Positions 1 through 8,507 of a DNA stretch of 64,000 nt are shown piece after piece. The notes beneath the pieces were generated by a model. The model saw nothing but the letters and a program-made list of their open reading frames with translations. It was not told the DNA's origin and made no database searches. How positions within the stretch are numbered: the first letter of the stretch is position 1; every line of letters begins with the position of its first letter. Origin of the DNA: Streptomyces sp. Root1304 (GTDB lineage: Bacteria > Actinomycetota > Actinomycetes > Streptomycetales > Streptomycetaceae). The translations under genes were made by a program, and so were the position numbers. The DNA lies in assembly GCF_001426405.1 (NCBI RefSeq), contig NZ_LMEP01000023.1:420940-484939 (forward strand), written 5' to 3'.

Positions 1-435
1 GTCGGGGCGAACGGCAACGTCCACGCCTACCGCAACTCGGGCACCGGAACGACCGTGACGTGGGAGGACCTCGGCTTCATCGCCGCCGGTTCATCCGGCT
101 GGACCGACTCCCAGATCCGTTTCGCCGACTACGACGGGGACCGCAAGGCCGACTACGTCGTGATCGGCGCCGAAGGCAGCGCGCGGGTGCTGCTGAACAA
201 GGGCGGCGACGGCTACGGCGGCTGGGCCGACCTCGGCGTCGTCGCGACGGGTTCGTCCTCCTGGACGGGCTCGCAGATCCGGATGTCCGACCTCGACGCC
301 GACGGCAAGGCGGACTACCTGATCGTCGGCACCAACGGCAGCCTCCGCGCCTACCTCAACCGGAACGGCTGGGCGGATCAAGGCACCATCGCCACCGGAG
401 CCTCGGGCTGGACGGCCTCCCAGATCCACATCTGA
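1..435 (+). CDS. FG-GAP/VCBS repeat protein, C-terminal part (5' end outside window)
   Basis: The frame is open from the first base and ends at TGA 433-435, giving 144 residues. It contains about two and a half copies of a roughly 50-residue repeat with an Asp-rich turn of the form D-x-D-x-D-x-K-A-D-Y (FADYDGDRKADY, MSDLDADGKADY). These are the calcium-binding loops of FG-GAP/VCBS beta-propeller blades, usually found at the end of secreted Streptomyces proteins. Each blade carries the phrase SSWTGSQIR or a variant. The N-terminal domain that would define its function, such as an enzyme or adhesin, lies outside the window. A strong hairpin follows at 453-493. Confidence 0.8.
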   Translation, partial: VGANGNVHAYRNSGTGTTVTWEDLGFIAAGSSGWTDSQIRFADYDGDRKADYVVIGAEGSARVLLNKGGDGYGGWADLGVVATGSSSWTGSQIRMSDLDADGKADYLIVGTNGSLRAYLNRNGWADQGTIATGASGWTASQIHI

Positions 436-452
436 CGGAGACGCTCAGGAGC

Positions 453-493
453 GCGTGCCGTCCCCGGCCGATGTGACGCCGGGGACGGCACGC
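453..493. terminator. Strong hairpin, bidirectional terminator
   Basis: A perfect 16-bp stem (453-468 with 478-493) closes a 9-base loop. It lies between the convergent FG-GAP gene and the PlsC gene. There is no U-tract, which is usual for Streptomyces terminators. Confidence 0.75.
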
Positions 494-557
494 CTGGACC
501 ATGACGGACAAGGCGGACGCGGCGAGTGGTCCCGTGCCGCGTCCGTCAGCGCCGCTG

Positions 558-1265
558 TCATCCGGTCCCCCTGTCGCGTGCACGATCCACCGCGGACCAG
601 GCACCCTCCCGTGCCGCCGGTTCCCCCAGCGCGCCCGCCGCCGTCCGCCACGCCTCCGTGACCGCTCCGTGGGCCAGCGCCGTCGCGGCGGCCACGTCGG
701 CGGGCAGCCGCAGCGGCGTCCCGATGTGCACATGCAGTCCCGGCCTGCGGAGCGGCGCCGTGAGCACCCCCGCGATCTGCTTCGTCCGCCCGCCGGACGT
801 GATCCGCCGGGCACCCGCCTGACCGATCGGCACGACCGGCGCCCCCGTGGCCCCGGCGAGCCGGGCGAGCCCGGTACGGAACGACTCGGGCGGGCACTCG
901 CCGGCGTCCCGTCGCGGCGGGATGCGCCCCTCCGCGTACAGCATCACGTGCCGCCCCGAGGCGAGCGCGACCGCCGCGTGGTCCAGGGCGACGGCCGCCC
1001 GTGACGTGTTGCGGTGGACCGGCACGTACCCCTCGCGGGTCAGCGCCCGGCCGAGCAGCGGGACCCGCCAGAGCCCGGCGGTGGCCAGCAGGACGGGCTC
1101 CACGGCCAGCCGGCGGCGGAGCGCGGCGAGCACCAGCGCCGAGTCGGCGGTCGAGGTGTGGTTCACCACCAGGATGCTGCCGGGTTCCAGACGGGCCCCG
1201 GGGTCGGCGGTGACGGTCAGCCGCCCGAAGAACGGGACGACATGGGCGGCGATGCGGCTGAGCAC
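558..1265 (-). CDS. 1-acyl-sn-glycerol-3-phosphate acyltransferase (PlsC/LPLAT family)
   Basis: PlsC-type enzymes move an acyl chain onto lysophosphatidic acid at the membrane during phospholipid synthesis. Reading from GTG at 1265 gives 235 residues. Acyltransferase motif I is visible as NHTSTAD (H and D of the HX4D catalytic pair) about 35 residues in, and the EGR motif of block III follows as LYAEGRIPP. The length is normal for the family. The frame stays open upstream, but the GTG directly before LSRIAAHVVPFFG starts the conserved region. The preceding sequence is low-complexity and is probably not translated. It stands alone on its strand. The acyl acceptor cannot be read from sequence, and Streptomyces genomes carry several paralogues. 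Confidence 0.8.
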   Translation of the reverse strand: MLSRIAAHVVPFFGRLTVTADPGARLEPGSILVVNHTSTADSALVLAALRRRLAVEPVLLATAGLWRVPLLGRALTREGYVPVHRNTSRAAVALDHAAVALASGRHVMLYAEGRIPPRRDAGECPPESFRTGLARLAGATGAPVVPIGQAGARRITSGGRTKQIAGVLTAPLRRPGLHVHIGTPLRLPADVAAATALAHGAVTEAWRTAAGALGEPAAREGAWSAVDRARDRGTG

Positions 1266-1470
1266 GGAAGGGCCCCCTGGCTCCGAGGACGAGGCGCGGA
1301 CCCGTCCATCGTGCGAGGGGCGGCCGCGCCCCGCATGAGCACCCGTACTCAGTCGACGTACTCGACGGCCCACCGGGCGGGGCTCGGTGGCCGGGCCGTT
1401 CTCCGTCCGGTCTACGCTGGGCCCGGCCGACCCGACACACGGGACGCACGGGCACGAGGGGAGGGGCGGG

Positions 1471-1959
1471 GTGAAGGGACGTTCCACGCGACGGCTCGCG
1501 ACGCTGCTGCCCGCGATCCTCTGCGCGATCTGGTCGCTCCTGCTGCTCCCGGCGCCCCAGGCACAGGGGGCACCCCTGACGGGAGCGGTGGCGTCGGCGG
1601 GATCGGCACCCGCACCGGCCGTGCCCGCGGGAACGGCTCCTGGCACGGCTCAGAGCGCGGCACCGGGTACGGCCCCGGGCGCCCCGGCTCCCGCCGTCCC
1701 GTCGGCCCCCGCCGCCACTCACCACATCGCGCCCCCGGACCCGCAGCTCGCGACGACCTCGGTCGCACGCCTCGCGGCAGCCGTCGAGAACCCCGTGCGG
1801 TTCCCGGGAACACCTGTGGCCACGGCCGCCGTTCCCGCCGACCTCCGGCCGCCCGCGCGCGGCGTCCTGGCCGGGGACCCCCGGCGCGAGCGCGCCCCGC
1901 CCACCGCTCCCCGGGGCCCCCGCGTCCCCCGAGGTCCCCCCGCCGCCCGGCACAGCTGA
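1471..1959 (+). CDS. Secreted Ala/Pro-rich protein of unknown function
   Basis: GTG at 1471 follows an excellent purine-rich ribosome binding site (GAGGGGAGGGG) and gives 162 residues. The start is a clear Sec signal peptide: KGRSTRR, then a hydrophobic run (LATLLPAILCAIWSLLLLP), then a plausible signal peptidase site near AQGAP. The rest is a low-complexity Ala/Pro/Gly sequence with no domain I recognise, and the C-terminus is basic and Pro-rich. It lies 150 bases upstream of secDF on the same strand. The signal peptide and RBS make translation likely, but the composition means the mature part could be poorly conserved filler. No function is proposed. Confidence 0.5.
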   Translation: MKGRSTRRLATLLPAILCAIWSLLLLPAPQAQGAPLTGAVASAGSAPAPAVPAGTAPGTAQSAAPGTAPGAPAPAVPSAPAATHHIAPPDPQLATTSVARLAAAVENPVRFPGTPVATAAVPADLRPPARGVLAGDPRRERAPPTAPRGPRVPRGPPAARHS

Positions 1960-2112
1960 CGTTCCTCCGCGTCGCCGTCCGGGTCCTCGGCATGTCCGCG
2001 TACCGGACCGGTCCACGACGCGTGTCCGACCGTACGCCCGGCACGGTCGGCGGGCGCCCCCACGCGCGTGCGTGGGCGGGCGCCGCCGCCGTGCGCTGCC
2101 TGTGGAGCACCC

Positions 2113-4506
2113 GTGTCCCCACGTACAACTCATCCCTCTCGCCCCGCCCGTAGTTCCCGTCCCGCACGTCCCTCTCGACCGGCGCGCCGCTCCCGGTCCG
2201 TCGTCTGGCGCGCGCTCCTCGCGCTCGCCGTCGTGGCCGTCTCCCTCTGGGTCACCCTGACCACCCCGCCCCGGCTCGGCCTCGACCTGAGGGGCGGCAC
2301 CCGGATCGTCCTGCAGACCGAGGACGGCCCCACCGTCCGCGCCGACGCGGCGGCCACCGACCGCGCCCTGGAGGTGCTCCGCAAACGCGTCGACGGCCTC
2401 GGCGTCGCCGAACCCTCGCTCGCCCGCTCCGGCGAACGGCGCATCGTCGTCGAACTCCCCGGACTGCGTGATCCGCGCGAGGCCGCCGACGTCATCGGCC
2501 GTACCGCGCAGCTCACCTTCCACACCGTCACCGGCACCGCCCAGGGGCCCGGGGCGCCGGCCGCCAAGGACGGGACGAGGGTCCTCGCCGACCCCGACGC
2601 GCCGGGCGCCTTCCTCGCCCTGGGCGCCCCCGCGCTCACCGGGGACGGCGTCAAGAGCGCCGAGGCCGTGCTCGACGCCACCAACGGCCGGGGCTGGACC
2701 GTCGACCTCTCCTTCCGCGACTCCGCCGCCGGCACCTGGGCACGGCTCACCGGCGACGCGGCCTGCGCGGCGCCCGGCGACCCGGCGCGCCGGGTCGCGA
2801 TCGTGCTCGACGACCGCGTCGTCTCGGCGCCCGCCATGCAGCAGGGCGTCCCGTGCGGCGCGGGCATCGGCGGCGGCTCCGCGCAGATCACCGGCGGATT
2901 CTCCGGCCAGGAGGCCCGCGACCTCGCGGCGCTCGTCCAGGGCGGCGCGCTGCCCGTCCCCGTGACGACCGTCGAGCAGAGCACCGTGGGACCGACGCTC
3001 GGCGCCGAGGCGATCAGGGCCAGCGCCCTCGCCGCCGTGATCGGCCTCGCCTGCACGGGCCTGTTCGTCATGCTGCTCTACCGGCTCCTCGGTTTCCTGG
3101 CGACCGTCGCCCTGCTCCTGTACGGGCTGATCTCCTACGCCGCCGTGGTCGCCCTGGGGGCCACCCTCACGCTGCCCGGCCTCGCCGGCTTCGTCCTGGC
3201 CATCGGCATCGCCGTCGACGCGAACGTCCTCGTCTTCGAACGGGCCAGGGAGGAGTACGCGGCCCTCGGCCGGACCGCCGCACGCGATCCCCGGCGGCCG
3301 CTGGAGACGGCGTTCGGCAAGGTGTGGAGCGCGGTCGCGGACTCCCACATCACCACCCTCCTCGCGGCCGGGCTGCTGTTCGTCTTCGCCTCCGGCCCGG
3401 TCAAGGGCTTCGGCGTGACCCTCGCGATCGGCGTCATCACCTCGCTCCTCAGCGCGATGGTCATCACCCGGCTCCTCGCCGACCTCACACTGCGCCTGCC
3501 GGCCGTCCGCCGACGGCCCTCGGTCACCGGCATCGCCGCACTCGGCCGGCTGCGGACCCGGCTGACCCGCCGGGTTCCGCGCCTGATGGCCCACCGGCGC
3601 CGCTGGCTGCTCTCCTGCGGGGCGCTGCTGCTGGTGGCCCTGGCGGGCATCGGGGTGCGGGGCCTGGAGTTCGGCGTCGAGTTCACCGGCGGCCGGGTCG
3701 TCCAGTACACGGCCGAACGCCCGGTGGACGCCGACCGGGCGCGCGCGGCCGTCGCCGACGCGGGCTTCCCCGACGCCGTGGTGCAGACGACGGGCGGCGG
3801 CGAGACCGCCGACGGCGGCGGAGGGACGGCGCGCGGCGAGGTGTCCGTGCGCGTCCGGGAGACCGGGGACGAGGAACAGCGCGAGATCCGGGAGGCCCTC
3901 ACCCGGGTGGCGGGCCCCGTGGAGGTGGAGCGCGACGACCTGATCGGCCCGAGCCTGGGCGGGGAGCTGCGCACCCACGCGATGATCGCCCTCGGCCTGG
4001 CGGTGGCGGCGCAGCTCCTCTATCTGACGGTGCGCTTCCGCTGGACGTACGCGACGGCCGCCGTGGCGGCGATGACCCAGGACGTGCTGCTGGTCGTGGG
4101 CCTGTTCGCCTGGCTCGGCAAGCCGGTGGACAGCGTCTTCCTGGCCGCGCTCCTGACGGTCGTCGGCTACTCGGTCAACGACTCGGTGGTGGTCCTCGAC
4201 CGGCTGCGCGAACTGCGCCGTCGCGGCGGGCGGATTCCGCTGCCCGACCTCGCCGACCGGGCCGTCGCCCAGACCCTGCCCCGTACCGTCAACACCGGCA
4301 TGGGCGCGCTCTTCGTCCTGGCGGCGCTCGCCGTCCTGGGCGGCGACTCGCTCACCGACTTCTCGGTGGCGCTGCTCGCGGGTGTCGTCCTCGGTATGGC
4401 GTCGACGGTGTTCACGGCGATGCCGCTGGCGGTGGCGCTGGAGGCACGCCATCCGGCTCCCGCCCCGGCTCCGGCACCCCGCCGGGGCGTGGGCGCCGTG
4501 GTCTGA
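2113..4506 (+). CDS. secDF: Protein translocase subunit SecDF, single-chain fusion
   Basis: SecDF uses the proton gradient to help SecYEG move proteins across the membrane. This 797-residue chain contains both halves. The SecD half has a transmembrane helix near residues 32-50 and the DLRGG motif near 58-62, then the periplasmic P1 domain and five C-terminal helices. The SecF half starts near residue 500 with its own first helix and the EFTGG motif near 523, again followed by helices. GTG 2113 is chosen because GGAG lies six bases upstream; GTG 2068 is possible. The N-terminus is an unusual basic tract of repeated RPA-type units (SRPARSSRPARPSRPARRSRS) before the first helix. Streptomyces also encode separate secD and secF near yajC, so this is probably the extra fused paralogue. 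Confidence 0.93.
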   Translation: MSPRTTHPSRPARSSRPARPSRPARRSRSVVWRALLALAVVAVSLWVTLTTPPRLGLDLRGGTRIVLQTEDGPTVRADAAATDRALEVLRKRVDGLGVAEPSLARSGERRIVVELPGLRDPREAADVIGRTAQLTFHTVTGTAQGPGAPAAKDGTRVLADPDAPGAFLALGAPALTGDGVKSAEAVLDATNGRGWTVDLSFRDSAAGTWARLTGDAACAAPGDPARRVAIVLDDRVVSAPAMQQGVPCGAGIGGGSAQITGGFSGQEARDLAALVQGGALPVPVTTVEQSTVGPTLGAEAIRASALAAVIGLACTGLFVMLLYRLLGFLATVALLLYGLISYAAVVALGATLTLPGLAGFVLAIGIAVDANVLVFERAREEYAALGRTAARDPRRPLETAFGKVWSAVADSHITTLLAAGLLFVFASGPVKGFGVTLAIGVITSLLSAMVITRLLADLTLRLPAVRRRPSVTGIAALGRLRTRLTRRVPRLMAHRRRWLLSCGALLLVALAGIGVRGLEFGVEFTGGRVVQYTAERPVDADRARAAVADAGFPDAVVQTTGGGETADGGGGTARGEVSVRVRETGDEEQREIREALTRVAGPVEVERDDLIGPSLGGELRTHAMIALGLAVAAQLLYLTVRFRWTYATAAVAAMTQDVLLVVGLFAWLGKPVDSVFLAALLTVVGYSVNDSVVVLDRLRELRRRGGRIPLPDLADRAVAQTLPRTVNTGMGALFVLAALAVLGGDSLTDFSVALLAGVVLGMASTVFTAMPLAVALEARHPAPAPAPAPRRGVGAVV

Positions 4507-4514
4507 CCGCGCAC

Positions 4515-4557
4515 GGCGGCGGCCCGCTCCCCGTGCGCCGGGGGACGGGCCGCCGCC
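4515..4557. terminator. Bidirectional terminator between convergent genes
   Basis: GGCGGCGGCCCG and its complement, extended by CCCCG/CGGGG across a two-base mismatch, form a stem of about 17 pairs around a TGCGC loop. It sits exactly between the ends of secDF and the SnoaL-like gene. Confidence 0.8.
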
Positions 4558-4561
4558 CCGG

Positions 4562-4960
4562 TCAGGGCCGGTCGAACCAGGACAGCGCGGCGATCCGCCA
4601 GCCGTCCGGGGTCCGGACGAACTGCATGGTCTTCGTGCCCTCGCCCTCGTAGGGCTGCCCGTCCAGGACCCCGGACTTGCGGTACGTGCCGAAGCGCGAG
4701 GCGATGTCACCCTCGATCCGGGTCTCCTCCGAGGTCTCCCACTCGGAGAAGTCGACGAGCCGCCCGTCGGTCAGCAGCCGCTCGCGCGGGACGACGAACT
4801 CCTCCACGGAGTACGCCGTGAACGTGGGCGCCGTGCAGACGATCACGCCCCGGGGCAGCACCAGCCGGCGGATCCGGTCCACGTCGGGGGCCTTGCCGCC
4901 CCGATTGTCGAACGCGCCGTAGAACTCGGCGGTCACCGCGTCTATCTGAGTCTTGGACAT
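4562..4960 (-). CDS. SnoaL/NTF2-like superfamily protein (DUF4440 type)
   Basis: The product is 132 residues, the usual size of a stand-alone NTF2-like cone fold. It has the family layout: an N-terminal helix (IDAVTAEFYGAFDN), a central part with R-x-L-V-L-P-R-G-V-I-V, and a C-terminal sheet strand ending in MQFVRTPDGWRIAALSWFDRP, where DGWRI-W is the recurrent DUF4440/SnoaL ending. Members are small enzymes or binding proteins with no common chemistry, so no substrate can be assigned. It converges on secDF and precedes a glycosyltransferase on the same strand at a distance of about 100 bases. The start is ATG 4960; the ribosome binding site is weak. Confidence 0.75.
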   Translation of the reverse strand: MSKTQIDAVTAEFYGAFDNRGGKAPDVDRIRRLVLPRGVIVCTAPTFTAYSVEEFVVPRERLLTDGRLVDFSEWETSEETRIEGDIASRFGTYRKSGVLDGQPYEGEGTKTMQFVRTPDGWRIAALSWFDRP

Positions 4961-5057
4961 GACAGGACCCTACGGGGTGTCCGAGCCTCTTCGCCGAGGG
5001 CCGGCCCGCCCTGCTTGAGGCCGGCCCGCCCGGCCCGACCGGCCCCCTGGCCGGCCG

Positions 5058-6260
5058 TCAGCCCAGTTCGGCCTCGATCAGGTCGGCCGCCCGGAGCGTG
5101 CCGCCTTCGCGCCGCATCGCTTCCTGGACCTCCCGCGCGCGGCGGGCCACTTCGGGATCACCGGCGAGGGCGAGCACCGCCTCGCGCAGCCGCTCCGGGG
5201 TGACCTCCTCCATCGGCAGGTGCCGTGCCACGCCCAGCGACTGGAGCATGTCGGCGTTCCCGAACTGGTCGGTGGCCTGTGGGACGGCGACCATGGGGGT
5301 GGCCGTGGCCAGGCCCTCCTGGCTGCCTCCGGCGCCCGCGTGGGTGATGAACGCGTCCGCCTGCCGCAGGATCGCCAACTGGGGGACCCAGGAGTGCACT
5401 TCGACGTTCCGAGGAAGCGCGCCGAGTTCGGCCGGGTCGACGAACTTCCCGATCTGCAGGACGAGGTGCCAGGAGGGGAGCTCCGCGAACGCCTCGACGC
5501 AGTCCCGGTAGAAGCCGGGCTGCTTGGTGAAGGCGGAGCCCAGGGAGGCCAGGACCACCTTCTCCGCGTGCGCGGGGCGCTGCCATCCGCCCTGTTCGGC
5601 GCGCGTGCCCTGGCAGGCGCCGACGAAGGTGTAGACGGTCGTGTCGACCCGGTCGGCGTGCGGCTGGAGTGCCTCGGGGATGAGGACGAGCGCGCGGCGC
5701 GGGCGGGCGACGAACCTGTCCGGGTGGGTGTCGATGCCGTGCTCGGCGAGCCAGGCCTCGAAGCGCGCGTAGTAGGCCTTGCCGCGGGGTGAGGCCTTGA
5801 GCTCGGCGAACATCGGCTCGGCGACCTCCTCCTCGTATCCCTCCCACGGCACGAGGTTCGGCCAGAGGGAGAGGGCCGGGACGCCCCAGGTGTGGGCGAG
5901 GACGGGGGCCGGGTACGAGGTGATGTCGTGGAGGACCAGGTCGGGTCGGTCCTGTGCGAAGGCCTCGGTGAGCTGCGGCAGCGCCTGGACGGCGTCGGCG
6001 AGGAACGGTTCGAGGTGGTCGATGAGTTCGGTGCCCCAGGCTTCGGGGTCCTCGTCGGTCGGCAGGGTGGAGCGGTAGACGACGGGGGTCGCCCCGGTTG
6101 CCGCGACCTTCTCGGCGAAGGAGGCGGGGACGGCGTAGCTGACGCGGTGTCCGCGGGCGACGAGCTCCCGGACGACCTCCAGGCTGGGGTTCACATGGCC
6201 GTGGGCGGCGATGGAGAACATGGCGATGTGGGCGGGGGAGGGGGCCGTGGTGTGGGTCAT
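5058..6260 (-). CDS. Macrolide-type UDP-glycosyltransferase (MGT family, GT1)
   Basis: This 400-residue protein matches the OleI/OleD/MgtA group of GT1 enzymes, which inactivate macrolides by adding a sugar from a UDP donor. The N-terminal acceptor domain has the typical HIAMFSIAAHGHVNPSLEVVREL, with the catalytic-base His near residue 19. The C-terminal donor domain has the nucleotide-sugar signature HAGAGGSQEGL...VPQATDQ near residues 305-340. There is no signal peptide. ATG 6260 lies 16 bases from an 18-bp palindrome (6277-6294) that resembles a TetR-family operator, so the gene is probably repressed until an inducer appears. A role in macrolide resistance is inference; natural-product or xenobiotic glycosylation is equally possible. 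Confidence 0.88.
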   Translation of the reverse strand: MTHTTAPSPAHIAMFSIAAHGHVNPSLEVVRELVARGHRVSYAVPASFAEKVAATGATPVVYRSTLPTDEDPEAWGTELIDHLEPFLADAVQALPQLTEAFAQDRPDLVLHDITSYPAPVLAHTWGVPALSLWPNLVPWEGYEEEVAEPMFAELKASPRGKAYYARFEAWLAEHGIDTHPDRFVARPRRALVLIPEALQPHADRVDTTVYTFVGACQGTRAEQGGWQRPAHAEKVVLASLGSAFTKQPGFYRDCVEAFAELPSWHLVLQIGKFVDPAELGALPRNVEVHSWVPQLAILRQADAFITHAGAGGSQEGLATATPMVAVPQATDQFGNADMLQSLGVARHLPMEEVTPERLREAVLALAGDPEVARRAREVQEAMRREGGTLRAADLIEAELG

Positions 6261-6276
6261 GCCGCCACCTTAAGCG

Positions 6277-6294
6277 AGACGATACGTATCGTCT
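6277..6294. promoter_or_regulatory. Perfect 18-bp palindrome, TetR-type operator
   Basis: The sequence AGACGATACGTATCGTCT is fully self-complementary. The GATACGTATC core with flanking pyrimidine/purine arms is typical of TetR-family operators. It lies 16 bases upstream of the glycosyltransferase start and 80 bases upstream of the divergent NPP1 gene, so one repressor could control both. No tetR gene occurs in the window. Confidence 0.75.
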
Positions 6295-6374
6295 AATGAA
6301 TTCCCCTGTCGGCAGTGTTCTGTCCATGCCAATATGGCGCCCGTCGTGCCAAGCCGTCCGACTTAGGGGACACC

Positions 6375-7142
6375 GTGAAGACACAGGCGTACGCCGCCAG
6401 GGGCGCCCTCGCCCTCGCCGGCGCCCTCACTCTGCTCATCGCCCTCCCGGGCAGCGCGTTCGCCGCACCGCCGGCCGCCCTGCCCGGCCACGCCGACGTG
6501 ATGGAGCGGACCTTCCAGCCCGCCTTCGACTACGACACGGACGGCTGCTACCCCACGCCCGCCATCGGCCCCGACGGCACGCTCAACGGCGGCCTCAACC
6601 CCTCCGGGACCGTCAACAGCCAGTGCCGCGACTCCTGGGACCTCACCCAGACCAACGGCTACTCCCGCGCGAAGTGCAACAACGGCTGGTGCGCGATCAT
6701 CTACGGCCTGTACTTCGAGAAGGACCAGGCGGTGTGGGGAAGCAGCCTCGGCGGGCACCGCCACGACTGGGAGCACGTCGTGGTCTGGGTGCAGAACGAC
6801 CAGGCGCGGTACGTCTCCACCTCCGCCCACGGCAACTTCAACATCTACGGCCGGGACGCGATCCGCTGGGACGGCACCCACCCCAAGGTCGTCTACCACA
6901 AGGACGGCATCGGCACGCACTGCTTCCGGCCCGCGAACACCAACGACGAGCCGCCCGAGAACCACCAGCACACCTGGCAGTTCCCGACCCTGGTCGGCTG
7001 GAACGGCTACCCGCCGGGCCTGCGCGACAAGCTCAGCCAGGCCGACTTCGGCAGCGCCGTCTTCGGCCTCAAGGACGCCAACCTCGCCGCCCACCTGGCC
7101 AAGGCCCAGCCCGCGGGCATCCCCTTCGACCCGTACGCCTGA
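6375..7142 (+). CDS. Secreted NPP1 (necrosis-inducing, NLP) family protein
   Basis: NLP proteins are secreted proteins first known as plant necrosis inducers; in actinomycetes their role is unclear. GTG 6375 follows AGGGGACACC and gives 255 residues. A Sec signal peptide (KTQAYAARGALALAGALTLLIALPGSAFA, cut near AFA-AP) leads into the NPP1 domain. The family hallmark heptapeptide GHRHDWE is present, followed by HVVVWV, and the Cys pairs (GCYPTP, QCRDSW, KCNNGWC) suit disulphides in an exported protein. In toxic NLPs the GHRHDWE residues bind a metal ion and are essential, and here they are intact. It shares its upstream region and an 18-bp operator with the divergent glycosyltransferase. Confidence 0.88.
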   Translation: MKTQAYAARGALALAGALTLLIALPGSAFAAPPAALPGHADVMERTFQPAFDYDTDGCYPTPAIGPDGTLNGGLNPSGTVNSQCRDSWDLTQTNGYSRAKCNNGWCAIIYGLYFEKDQAVWGSSLGGHRHDWEHVVVWVQNDQARYVSTSAHGNFNIYGRDAIRWDGTHPKVVYHKDGIGTHCFRPANTNDEPPENHQHTWQFPTLVGWNGYPPGLRDKLSQADFGSAVFGLKDANLAAHLAKAQPAGIPFDPYA

Positions 7143-7250
7143 CGGCCCGGGCCGTGCGGCCGGCCCCCGCCCGGACGGCCGCTGTGCGATCATGCGGTGC
7201 CCCGACATGGGGCGAAGGGGTGTTCGACGCTTCGGGGCGGGGAGTTCGGT

Positions 7251-8354
7251 GTGGGCGCGAGTGGCGAGCGGGACGGTTCGTCCGTACCCGACGACGTCTG
7301 GGACAAGTTCCTGCGGGACTCCGTGGAGGGAGCGCCGGACGCGCCCGAGGAGCCCTCGGCGCGGGCCCGGAGCGTGACCGGACGACCGCCCGAGCGGCCC
7401 GCGGACCCGCACGCCTGGCGTGCGTACACACCGCCCCCGCGCCGACGGGGCAAGGGCTGGTACGTGGTCGGGTTCCTGGCCGCCGTGGCCCTCCTGGTCG
7501 TGGCGTTCGACCCCTGGCGGGTGATCGGAACGTCCGGCGACGGCGCTCCGGCCGGGCCACCGCTCGCCCAGGAGTCGGAGCGCCCGACCGAGGCCCCGCC
7601 CGTCGAACCGGCCCTCCGGCCCACGCTCGGCGAACCCTTCCGCGGGTCGCCCGCGGCGCGCTGGGCGAACGGCGCCGCGGGCATCACCGTCCCCGCCGCC
7701 CGGGCGACCGGATGGATGAGCGAGGCGCAGGTGGCGCAGGCCCTGCGACGCTCCCGGGACTTCCTCGTCGCCTCCAGTCTGGACCCGGCGGTGTGGCGGG
7801 GCGGGCGGCCCACGCGGGCGACCGCCCTGCTCAATCCGCACCAGCGGGACGTCCAGGACTACCTGAAGGCCTCCTTCGAGGCCCCGACCGAGGAGAACGA
7901 TCCGCTCCTGCTCTTCAGCCGCTTCGACCCGGCACGCGCGCGCGTGGCCGGCGACGTGGTGAAGACCCGGGGCCGGATCTCGTACGGCGAGGGCGAACAC
8001 GGCGCCCTCCAGGTGACCACCGACGTCACCTACGTCTATCCGGTCACGCGCGGGACGACGGGCGGCGACGAGATCGCGCGCACGATCGTCCGCCGGGAGA
8101 TCGTGCTGAACTGGGACGACCCGTCGAAGATCATCACCGAGCCGGGGACCCTCTCCCTCGTCTCTTACAAGACCCATATGACCAACGGCGGCTGCGACGG
8201 CCACACCGGCTACTTCGCCCCCGAGTTCGACGCGGACCGGCAGGGCGAGGGCGCGACGGAGAACGGGACCGTCGACCCCTACGACCGCGTCCGGCCGATG
8301 GACGAGCTGACCGGAGCCGCTGACGGCGGATGCGGGACGGCGTCGCGTACGTAG
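7251..8354 (+). CDS. Membrane-anchored protein of unknown function
   Basis: GTG 7251 follows GGAG at a six-base spacing and gives 367 residues. An acidic N-terminal cytoplasmic segment (VPDDVWDKFLRDSVEG) leads to a basic stretch (PPPRRRGKG) and one transmembrane helix (WYVVGFLAAVALLVVAF) near residues 80-97. After a Pro-rich linker comes an extracytoplasmic domain of about 240 residues. That domain contains GWMSEAQVAQALRRSRDFL and two Cys in its last 50 residues (NGGCDGHTG, GGCGTAS). I do not recognise the fold; it has the form of a conserved Streptomyces cell-surface protein. It is followed by the FMN oxidase on the same strand after a 153-base gap with its own promoter space. Confidence 0.7.
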   Translation: MGASGERDGSSVPDDVWDKFLRDSVEGAPDAPEEPSARARSVTGRPPERPADPHAWRAYTPPPRRRGKGWYVVGFLAAVALLVVAFDPWRVIGTSGDGAPAGPPLAQESERPTEAPPVEPALRPTLGEPFRGSPAARWANGAAGITVPAARATGWMSEAQVAQALRRSRDFLVASSLDPAVWRGGRPTRATALLNPHQRDVQDYLKASFEAPTEENDPLLLFSRFDPARARVAGDVVKTRGRISYGEGEHGALQVTTDVTYVYPVTRGTTGGDEIARTIVRREIVLNWDDPSKIITEPGTLSLVSYKTHMTNGGCDGHTGYFAPEFDADRQGEGATENGTVDPYDRVRPMDELTGAADGGCGTASRT

Positions 8355-8507
8355 CGACCCCGACCGCCGTAGGAGGTGCGCGGCCCGCCGGGGCCGGCCG
8401 CCCACGACCGATCCATGGTCACGCGCGCGCGGGACGGGCACGATGGGCCCCCTCACCGTCCGGTGACCCGAGTGCGCCGGCAGGACCCGAAGGGACGACA
8501 CTCCTCC

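Noticed and set aside
445..4710. Very long open frame on the minus strand opposite plsC and secDF (over 1400 codons), and similar long antisense frames at 6363-9572, 31179-34526 and 43664-46195
   Set aside because: They lie antisense to genes with clear motifs, their residues are Arg/Gly/Ala-rich without domain pattern, and high GC keeps such shadow frames open in Streptomyces.
5058..7142. Glycosyltransferase and NPP1 gene as part of an antibiotic gene cluster
   Set aside because: No polyketide synthase, peptide synthetase or deoxysugar genes lie nearby; a stand-alone resistance or detoxification gene is the simpler view.
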